Positions 7,516-12,381 of a stretch of 12,381 nucleotides of DNA are shown here, in pieces; the first letter of the stretch is position 1; the number at the start of each line of letters is the position of its first letter. Source of the stretch: Coriobacteriia bacterium (GTDB lineage: Bacteria; Actinomycetota; Coriobacteriia; WRKU01); the NCBI GenBank assembly GCA_009784095.1, contig WRDL01000034.1, positions 1-12,381 on the forward strand. Direction: 5' to 3'. The position numbers were made by a program, and so were the translations under genes. A model generated the notes under the pieces. The model made no database searches, was not told where the DNA came from, and was given only the letters and a program-made list of their open reading frames with translations.

Positions 7516-7929
7516 ATGAAAAGTATAGACAGCACAATCATCAAGCGATCGCTTCCCTACTGGTTGATCATGCTCCCACTGGGCGTTGCCAACGGAGCGT
7601 TTCGCGACATCGTCCTTACTCCTTTCATCGGCAGTATCGCCTTACCGCTCAGTGGGATCTCATTAGCTGCGCTTATTGTTCTGGTGAGTTGGATCATGAC
7701 TGCGAGACTCGGTAAGGCAAGTCGAAGGACCTTCCTCGCTCTTGGGGTTGTTTGGGTCGTGCTGACCATAGCGTTCGAGTTCTTCTTCGGAATGGTCATC
7801 GAGAAGAACACCTTCGAGGAACTGATCTCGGCTTACAATGTTTTGACCGGCAACCTCTGGTCGATAGATCTCTTGGTGATCTTATTGGCTCCGTGGGTCG
7901 TGGCACATTCAAGAGGTCTGAGTGACTGA
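7516..7929 (+). CDS. Small four-TM membrane protein of unknown function
   Basis: This 137-aa hydrophobic protein has four predicted TM helices (about 12-28, 44-63, 72-94, 115-130). Polar landmarks are GVANGAFRD (22-31), FEFFFG (87-92) and YNVLTGNLW (107-115). These resemble a widespread uncharacterised integral-membrane family, but I cannot assign a function. The frame could begin at a TTG (7492). I prefer the ATG at 7516, which has GAGAGG 9 nt upstream. It follows the HAAS-like gene by 50 bp with no evident terminator between, so it is probably the third gene of the PadR operon. The operon ends at the hairpin at 7970-7994. Confidence 0.75.
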   Translation: MKSIDSTIIKRSLPYWLIMLPLGVANGAFRDIVLTPFIGSIALPLSGISLAALIVLVSWIMTARLGKASRRTFLALGVVWVVLTIAFEFFFGMVIEKNTFEELISAYNVLTGNLWSIDLLVILLAPWVVAHSRGLSD

Positions 7930-7969
7930 CCAATCACCGAGGTCCACCTCTTTGCTCCATAGGCACAAA

Positions 7970-7994
7970 AATGGGCAGGGATCACCTGCCCATT
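7970..7994. terminator. Strong convergent terminator
   Basis: A perfect 10-bp stem, AATGGGCAGG with CCTGCCCATT, encloses a GATCA loop between two converging transcription units. On the minus strand the stem runs into TTTTTG, a textbook exit for the NifU-domain gene. On the plus strand it ends in TTCTCAAT, less T-rich but probably still functional for the PadR operon. Confidence 0.88.
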
Positions 7995-8016
7995 CTCAAT
8001 ACTTCAATAAGGCGCG

Positions 8017-8247
8017 CTAGGCGGGAACAACTCCCGTGACCTCAGGAAGCGCCTCTTTGAGGACGCATTCGACCTGAGTTGCGAGCGTGAATTGAGACAT
8101 CGGACATCCCTTGCAGGCGCCTTCCAACTCGACTATGACAGTTCCGTCATCCTTAACGTCGACGAGGCTGATATCTCCCCCATCGGCCTGCAGACGCGGG
8201 CGAATCGTATCGAGCACTTCTTGTACCGCTGTTCTTTCTAGAGCCAT
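8017..8247 (-). CDS. NifU C-terminal domain protein (Nfu-type Fe-S cluster scaffold)
   Basis: This 76-aa protein is almost exactly one NifU-like domain, with IRPRLQADGGDISLVDV (15-31) and the cluster-binding GACKGCPMS (Cys45 and Cys48). Two monomers usually bridge one [4Fe-4S] cluster through this CxxC and pass it to apo-proteins. Nothing else is fused, so it is the short stand-alone form common in anaerobes and Gram-positives. The ATG is preceded by AAAGGGA. It is the last minus-strand gene before the terminator and lies 131 bp behind the ThiF/MoeB-like gene. A link to cluster supply for AOR is attractive but inferred from position. Confidence 0.93.
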   Translation of the reverse strand: MALERTAVQEVLDTIRPRLQADGGDISLVDVKDDGTVIVELEGACKGCPMSQFTLATQVECVLKEALPEVTGVVPA

Positions 8248-8248
8248 G

Positions 8249-8290
8249 ACAATTCCCTTTCAATTGTGATCGATGCGCTTCATTCTAGCA
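8249..8290 (-). promoter_or_regulatory. Putative nfu promoter and leader hairpin
   Basis: On the minus strand TGCTAGAAT (8290-8282) is an extended -10 element about 35 bp before the nfu start, without a clear -35. The short leader contains an inverted repeat, ACAATT at 8249-8254 and AATTGT at 8262-8267. Its 7-nt loop (GAAAGGG on the mRNA) holds the Shine-Dalgarno. The hairpin could expose or limit the ribosome site. The stem is AU-rich and probably weak. Confidence 0.35.
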
Positions 8291-8378
8291 TACGCGTTCG
8301 TAGGATCTGTGCTCTATCTCAGCATCAACACAGAGTGTGTGAGGCATCCTTTTTGTCTTCTTTGTGAGGTTGGATCTC

Positions 8379-9113
8379 TTAGAATGTGTCGCGAGCCAGC
8401 CGGTGCGCTTCGCAATTCGTATCGAGCGGAAGCGTTACCGACTCAATTTCTAAGTGGCGCCCATCGAAGTTGACGAGTTGGCCGAACCCGACATCGGGAG
8501 AATCGAGCAGGATCTTAATACACTCAAGAGCTTGGACCGACCCGATCACTCCGATCGAGGCACCCAGCACCGCAGGACTGCTCTCCTCGACGATGTCGCG
8601 AAGACCTGCGCATTCGAGACAGGCATGTTCGTTGTCGATACAGAGGACCCAACCATAGAGGTCGCTTACCCCCGCTTCGACCAACGGCACCCGAGCGAGC
8701 AGACAGGCTCTTGCCACCTCGGTCCTCACCGCGTAGGAATCCACGCAGTTGACGACGCAGTCCGCGGCAGAGACCAACGCTGCGAGCTCGTCACCCTCGA
8801 GGAAGCTCTCGATCGGCACCAGTTTCGACACCTTGTTGATACTTCCTGCTGACTCTGCGGCGCTGCGCGCCTTGTTCTTACCGACATCATCGATTCCGTG
8901 CAGGAACTGACGATTGAGGTTGGTAAATTCGACCTCGTCACCATCAGCGATGACAATGGTGCCGACTCCCGCACACGCGAGATAAGCGATGACCGGAGCA
9001 CCAAGTCCTCCCGCGCCGATGACCAACACTGAGGATTCGGCGAGCTTGCGTTGACCCTCTTCACCGATCTCGGGGATCGCATGTTGACGGGCGAAGAGAT
9101 CCGTATTCGACAT
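8379..9113 (-). CDS. ThiF/MoeB/HesA-family E1-like adenylyltransferase
   Basis: This 244-aa enzyme adenylates the C-terminal glycine of a ubiquitin-like sulfur carrier using ATP. Numbering from the chosen start, it has the nucleotide loop GAGGLG (33-38), DGDEVEFTNLNRQF (57-70) with the key Arg, the lysine-bearing VGKNKA (77-82), and NCVDSY (122-127) with the Mg-binding Asp. A zinc-type pair CLEC (Cys165, Cys168) is present. The usual second CxxC near the C-terminus is missing, with only Cys234 there, so the zinc site looks incomplete. There is no rhodanese domain. The start at 9113 (MSNTDLF) has GGAGG 5 nt upstream and lies 1 bp after the MoaD-like stop. The open frame extends to 9158 but would overlap that gene. 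It probably activates the adjacent MoaD-like protein for pterin-cofactor synthesis, though a ThiF role in thiamine synthesis is possible. Confidence 0.9.
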   Translation of the reverse strand: MSNTDLFARQHAIPEIGEEGQRKLAESSVLVIGAGGLGAPVIAYLACAGVGTIVIADGDEVEFTNLNRQFLHGIDDVGKNKARSAAESAGSINKVSKLVPIESFLEGDELAALVSAADCVVNCVDSYAVRTEVARACLLARVPLVEAGVSDLYGWVLCIDNEHACLECAGLRDIVEESSPAVLGASIGVIGSVQALECIKILLDSPDVGFGQLVNFDGRHLEIESVTLPLDTNCEAHRLARDTF

Positions 9114-9114
9114 C

Positions 9115-9336
9115 CTATCCTCCCCCGACTGCAGGAAAGACCGATACGATATCCCCATCGCTCAAAGGTACGTCCAGCGCGCTATGGTGACCGTTGATCA
9201 GGAAGATCTTGACCTCCTCAGGTCCGATCCCCAGATCCGCGAGTACGGTAAGACCATCGGGCGCTTGCTCGCTCGCATATTGGTAGATCTTCTCTCTGCC
9301 ACGTCGCAATGTCGCGAACAATCGAACTTCGACCAC
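9115..9336 (-). CDS. MoaD/ThiS-family ubiquitin-like sulfur carrier protein
   Basis: This 73-aa beta-grasp protein (MVEVRLFATLRRG...) ends DIVSVFPAVGGG. The terminal Gly-Gly is the site that is adenylated and then thiocarboxylated. MoaD partners convert precursor Z to molybdopterin by giving it the dithiolene sulfurs. The C-terminus has three glycines rather than two. The frame can begin at a GTG at 9342, but GAGG lies 1 nt from that codon and 7 nt from the GTG at 9336, so I use 9336. Its stop precedes the ThiF/MoeB-like start by one base, so the two genes are tightly coupled. Position behind aor suggests it supplies the tungstopterin. ThiS is the alternative, but FATLR and FPAVGGG fit MoaD better. 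Confidence 0.88.
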   Translation of the reverse strand: MVEVRLFATLRRGREKIYQYASEQAPDGLTVLADLGIGPEEVKIFLINGHHSALDVPLSDGDIVSVFPAVGGG

Positions 9337-9377
9337 TGCCACACCTCGCTCTCAAAGGACCCTGTCATCTTCAATGG

Positions 9378-9414
9378 GAGTGCGCCGCACGATCTCCCAC
9401 TATGCGGCGCACTC
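9378..9414 (-). other. Long GC-rich hairpin between aor and the moaD-like gene
   Basis: A perfect 12-bp inverted repeat, GAGTGCGCCGCA and TGCGGCGCACTC, encloses a 13-nt loop in the 128-bp gap between aor and the carrier gene. No T-run follows on either strand, so it is not a standard terminator. It could protect the 3' end of the aor message, slow polymerase, or set the ratio of enzyme to carrier. A second, weaker hairpin (GCAGG/CCTGC, around 9424-9439) lies closer to the aor stop. Confidence 0.7.
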
Positions 9415-9464
9415 AGCACCAATGCAGGCTTGCACCTGCCTTGTTACTCTTACTACTCGTCCTA

Positions 9465-11264
9465 CTACAGACCGAGTTTAGCCTTCCTCTCCGCGGTCGG
9501 GAAAGCGCCTTCCCAGCCACGCAGCTCATAGTACTCGCCCAGCATCTTATCGAGCGGAGCGATCTCGCCCTCCGAGGGACCTGCCACGATCGGATCGTCA
9601 AGCAGACGCCTCGGTAGCGTGTCGGCATCAGCCTTCATACCGGCCGCCTGGTTGAACATGCGCTCGAGATTGTAAATACGCTCTCCCACTTCGAGGATCG
9701 CATCCGCATCATAGTCGGTACCGGTAGCCGCGTTAAGAATATCCGCGTATTGCGGTGCACCCAGTGCGAACGAGGTGAACAGGCACATACCCATCGAGTC
9801 GATGACCGCAGTCAGATCTTGGAAGATCTTGCACCACAGCGCCTTTCCGTCGGTCGCGAGCCTATCGAGTTGCTCGGGGATACCAAGGACCTCGGGGCTC
9901 GTCAGATACCCACGGACATGGCAGCCGCCACGGTTGCTGGTCGCATAGGTCAGACCCATACCCTTGACACCACGCGCGTCATAGGCTGGCATATCTTGCT
10001 TCTTGACCGACATGGAGTATTCGGGATGACCGTAATGTGAGCACAGCTCGTAGGAACCCTTACTCATCAACTTGCCAAGCTCCGTTTCTCCGGCGCCCAT
10101 GCGACGCGTCCACTCGACGATCGCCTCAGCGCTTCCGAACTTAAGCGGCACACCCTCACACGCTTCCTCGGAGATGATGCCGCGTTGATAGAGTTCCATC
10201 GCCGCCGCAATCGTGCACGGGGCCGATATCGAGTCAAGTCCGAACTCGTTGCACAGATGGTTCGCTTCACTGATGGCGCGAAGATTGTCGACGCCGCAGT
10301 TGGAACCATATGCCCAGATTGTCTCATACTCGGGCCCACCGATGACCTCGCCATCAAGCTCGATGACGCGCCCGCAGGCGATCGGACAACGATAGCAGGC
10401 GCCATTCTTGACGAGCAGCGTGTCGGCAAGCGTCTCGCCCGAGATCTTGTCGGCATTCTCATCATAGGACTCTTGCCAGTTGCGCGTCGGCAACGAGCCG
10501 ATGCCATTGATGATGTTGACGAGCACCGCAGTTCCCAGTGCTCCCAGACCTTCACCGGTGACACCATTCTCCTTGAGAAGCCCCATCGCTTCCTTGTTCG
10601 CTTTTGCGAGATTCTCAGGATGGGTGACGTCGACCGTACCACTCGCCGTCGAAGTGACCGCGATACCCTTGAAGTTCTTTGAGCCGACGACCGCGCCGAC
10701 ACCGGAGCGCCCGGCAGCACGATCAAGATCGTTCATGACGCAGGCAAGCGAAGATTGGCTCTCACCAGCTGGACCGATCAGAAGAACGGCTGCATCAGGA
10801 TTATCCTCTTTGATCTTTGCGGTCGCTTCGGCGGTCTTCATTCCCCAAATACGATCGGCACTGACCAGCTCCGCCTTATCGTCAACGATGTTGAGATAGA
10901 ACGGCTCGTCTGCCTTTCCTTCGAGTATAACCGCATCCCACCCAGCGGATTTGAGCGCTGCTCCCCAGAACCCACCTGAGTTCGAGCTGGCGATCATACC
11001 GGTGAGCGGTGATTTTGTAATGACCATATAGCGTCCCGCGGTAGGAGCTGCCGCTCCCGTGAGCGGACCGGCCGCGATAACGACTTTGTTATCAGGGGAT
11101 AATGGATCGACGGTCGCGACCCCTTCGTCGAGGAGGAGCTTGGTCGCCCATCCGCGCCCACCGATAAATTTCTTCATTTCTTCAAGATTGACTTCTTCGG
11201 CTACTACCGTCTCGTCGGTCAGATTCACCCGAAGCACTTTCCCAGCATACGAAGTTTTACTCAT
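9465..11264 (-). CDS. aor: Tungsten aldehyde:ferredoxin oxidoreductase
   Basis: AOR oxidises aldehydes to carboxylic acids, or runs in reverse, passing electrons to ferredoxin. It holds a tungsten bis-pterin and one [4Fe-4S] cluster. From the chosen start the protein is 599 aa, against about 605 for Pyrococcus furiosus AOR. The cluster cysteines are C290, C293, C297 (CYRCPIACG) and C494 (DSMGMCL), close to 288, 291, 295 and 494 in that enzyme. GRYMVITKSPLTGMIASSN (77-95) and AGRSGVGAVVGSKNFKGI (184-201) fit the N-terminal pterin-binding domain. NEFGLDS and DSMGMCL match the two DxxGL(C/D) pterin loops, the first with Asn for Asp. The start at 11264 (MSKTSYAGK) has AAAGGA upstream. An in-frame GTG at 11309 lacks one. 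MoaD-like and E1-like genes follow on the same strand. The aldehyde is unknown. Confidence 0.96.
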   Translation of the reverse strand: MSKTSYAGKVLRVNLTDETVVAEEVNLEEMKKFIGGRGWATKLLLDEGVATVDPLSPDNKVVIAAGPLTGAAAPTAGRYMVITKSPLTGMIASSNSGGFWGAALKSAGWDAVILEGKADEPFYLNIVDDKAELVSADRIWGMKTAEATAKIKEDNPDAAVLLIGPAGESQSSLACVMNDLDRAAGRSGVGAVVGSKNFKGIAVTSTASGTVDVTHPENLAKANKEAMGLLKENGVTGEGLGALGTAVLVNIINGIGSLPTRNWQESYDENADKISGETLADTLLVKNGACYRCPIACGRVIELDGEVIGGPEYETIWAYGSNCGVDNLRAISEANHLCNEFGLDSISAPCTIAAAMELYQRGIISEEACEGVPLKFGSAEAIVEWTRRMGAGETELGKLMSKGSYELCSHYGHPEYSMSVKKQDMPAYDARGVKGMGLTYATSNRGGCHVRGYLTSPEVLGIPEQLDRLATDGKALWCKIFQDLTAVIDSMGMCLFTSFALGAPQYADILNAATGTDYDADAILEVGERIYNLERMFNQAAGMKADADTLPRRLLDDPIVAGPSEGEIAPLDKMLGEYYELRGWEGAFPTAERKAKLGL

Positions 11265-11337
11265 AGGCAATCCTTTCCCTCTGGAATAGATCGGTATCTT
11301 TCCAAACACGGGAGGCTATGAATATCCCTTCAAGCCC

Positions 11338-11370
11338 ATCGATAACGCCGGGCATATGACGTTATTCGAT
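11338..11370 (-). promoter_or_regulatory. Inverted repeat upstream of aor, possible operator
   Basis: ATCGATAACG (11338-11347) and CGTTATTCGAT (11360-11370) are near-complementary arms with one inserted base. They flank a 12-nt spacer that holds CATATG. The repeat lies 74-106 bp before the aor start, where a regulator could bind. I found no convincing -35/-10 pair nearby, and no Moco or Tuco riboswitch fold that I could recognise. Confidence 0.35.
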
Positions 11371-11412
11371 ACCGCACTAATTGTAACGCTAAAATGTGAG
11401 CTTAAGGAAAAA

Positions 11413-11540
11413 TGGGACGGGAGTGTGGGACGGGAGGGTCGGTTCCTGTTGTCATGAGACAGTGGGGTCGGTTCCGAGACAGAAGTGTCGGTTCCTATTG
11501 TCTCGTTCTGTGACAATAGGAACCGACCCTTTATGTCTCA
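11413..11540. repeat. Cluster of REP-like repeats with a long hairpin
   Basis: From left to right: two TGGGACGGGAG copies 13 bp apart (11413-11423, 11426-11436), then four units of a GTCGGTTCC family. The 16-mer GTCGGTTCCTNTTGTC occurs at 11438-11453 and 11487-11502, and inverted at 11512-11527. A shortened unit is at 11467-11475. Units 3 and 4 form a perfect 16-bp stem, with a further GAGACA/TGTCTC pairing (11476-11481 with 11534-11539). Related sequence recurs at 5909-5936. The cluster separates the permease gene from aor and may also act as a transcript end or 3' stabiliser for the permease. No coding sequence is seen in 11265-11559. Confidence 0.8.
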
Positions 11541-11559
11541 CTGACTCATTTCTGCCGCA

Positions 11560-12381
11560 TCACGCAACAAGATCCATATCGCGGTGTGCGTAGCCGATGA
11601 AGCCGACCACGAACATGAGCAGCGCCAGCGCGACGAGCACCATCAACGGAAAGATTTTGAAATCATCGGTCGGTAGTTGCGGAATAAAACCGAACGGAGA
11701 GAGTTGGGTGAGCCACTCGGGCAAATCGACCAAACTACCGAAGTAGATAACGATGAACGAATACCCCAGATATACCCAGGTAAAGCTGGTGAAACGAGGA
11801 AAGAGACCGATCAGCACCATTGCAATCCCGAGCATGACCAGCATCGCTGGTACATAGACCATTCCCGCTTTCAGGATCGTCGTAAGAGCGATTGGGCTCT
11901 CCATGACCGCGGTACTGCCAAGCCAGAGACCGACCGCGTTGAGCAACGGTATCAAAAAACAGGCTGCAAGTGCGATCAAAAAGTAACCGGTGAGCTGACC
12001 GGTGCGCGACGCCGACCTGACGAGCACATTCTCAGCAAACCCCTCGTTTTCCTGTTGGCGCGCCTTGAGAATGAATTGGAGGACCGGAATGGTACCGATC
12101 ACGGTGATCACGATCATGATATAGGAGACGAACTGCACGGGATCACCGGTAAAGATCTCGCGAAAGATCTCGTTGGATTCGACGAAACCTTCCATATCTC
12201 CCATGACCGTCCCGTACGAGATACCCAATACCGGTATAGTGATCGCCCAGATGATCACCGCACTACGCAAGAGTCTCCACGCAAGTCCGATCGGAGTACT
12301 CAGCAGACGCGTTGCGTTGCTTCTTCCCGCTCGTTGCGGAAGCAGCCCGGCCTCGACGTCTCGTGATGCATTGAGCCAAAA
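11560..12381 (-). CDS. ABC-2 type exporter permease, C-terminal half (partial)
   Basis: The frame is open from the window edge (12381) to the stop at 11560 and gives 273 residues with no start needed inside the window. The first visible residues (FWLNASRDVEAGLLPQRAGR) match the mid-protein linker of large actinobacterial exporter permeases (about 530 aa), sometimes named polyketide-antibiotic exporters. About six TM helices follow. FAENVLVRSASRTGQL is the usual conserved cytoplasmic segment, and LSPFGFIPQLP a typical loop before the last TM helix. The ATPase partner is not in the window and probably lies beyond 12381. A TTG at 12270 could pass for a start but is internal. The substrate is unknown. 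Confidence 0.85.
   Translation of the reverse strand, partial: FWLNASRDVEAGLLPQRAGRSNATRLLSTPIGLAWRLLRSAVIIWAITIPVLGISYGTVMGDMEGFVESNEIFREIFTGDPVQFVSYIMIVITVIGTIPVLQFILKARQQENEGFAENVLVRSASRTGQLTGYFLIALAACFLIPLLNAVGLWLGSTAVMESPIALTTILKAGMVYVPAMLVMLGIAMVLIGLFPRFTSFTWVYLGYSFIVIYFGSLVDLPEWLTQLSPFGFIPQLPTDDFKIFPLMVLVALALLMFVVGFIGYAHRDMDLVA

Noticed and set aside
8271..8473. Small plus-strand open frame of 66 codons between nfu and thiF
   Set aside because: It overlaps the end of the ThiF/MoeB-like gene, has no ribosome site and shows no recognisable domain.
11265..11400. Moco/Tuco-type riboswitch before aor
   Set aside because: Only a single imperfect dyad is visible. I cannot trace the multi-stem fold of that RNA class. 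A covariance-model search would decide.
11560..12270. Complete 236-aa permease starting at TTG 12270
   Set aside because: The frame stays open to the window edge and the upstream residues match the family's mid-protein linker, so this is the 3' part of a longer gene.

Overview
The window looks like chromosomal DNA of an anaerobic, Gram-positive-type actinobacterium, possibly the Coriobacteriia or a relative. This is inferred from a four-S1-domain ribosomal protein S1 with a long acidic tail, an actinobacterial-style ABC-2 permease and an oxygen-sensitive tungsten aldehyde oxidoreductase. The taxonomy is not proven by the sequence. Nearly all of the window is coding, and I see no tRNA, rRNA, CRISPR array, integrase or intact insertion sequence.

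Region 1 (1-1876): the last codons of a plus-strand ABC exporter converge on rpsA, read on the minus strand, across a perfect hairpin terminator. RpsA carries a valine/glutamate-rich C-terminal tail of decapeptide repeats. Region 2 (1877-5940): a minus-strand marR-ABC operon. A MarR repressor with a well-formed sigma-70-like promoter precedes a very large (1157 aa) MacB/LolCDE-like ATPase-permease fusion. Its extracytoplasmic domain holds a five-residue Met-Asp repeat and a Met/Gln-rich helical stretch.

Region 3 (5941-7994): divergent from marR is a plus-strand set. It contains a PadR regulator behind two matched 21-bp operators, a one-base-overlapping six-TM membrane protein of the permease-prefix/HAAS type, and a small four-TM membrane protein, closed by a strong shared terminator.

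Region 4 (8017-11309): read on the minus strand, this is a tungsten aldehyde:ferredoxin oxidoreductase (aor), a MoaD/ThiS sulfur carrier and a ThiF/MoeB adenylating enzyme, followed by a stand-alone NifU-domain Fe-S protein. MoaD and the E1-like enzyme would supply sulfur for the pterin dithiolene that holds tungsten in AOR. The NifU domain would serve Fe-S assembly. Region 5 (11310-12381): a cluster of REP-like repeats, one unit of which recurs beside the marR promoter, and the C-terminal half of an ABC-2 exporter permease running off the window.

Shine-Dalgarno positions argue for later starts than the longest open frame in six genes (rpsA, marR, the small membrane protein, moaD-like, thiF-like, aor). 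Those starts are used here. The most interesting points are the repeat-bearing giant ABC transporter, the paired PadR operators, the REP-like family touching a regulator's promoter, and the compact AOR/MoaD/E1 module with an incomplete zinc site and a long hairpin between aor and moaD.
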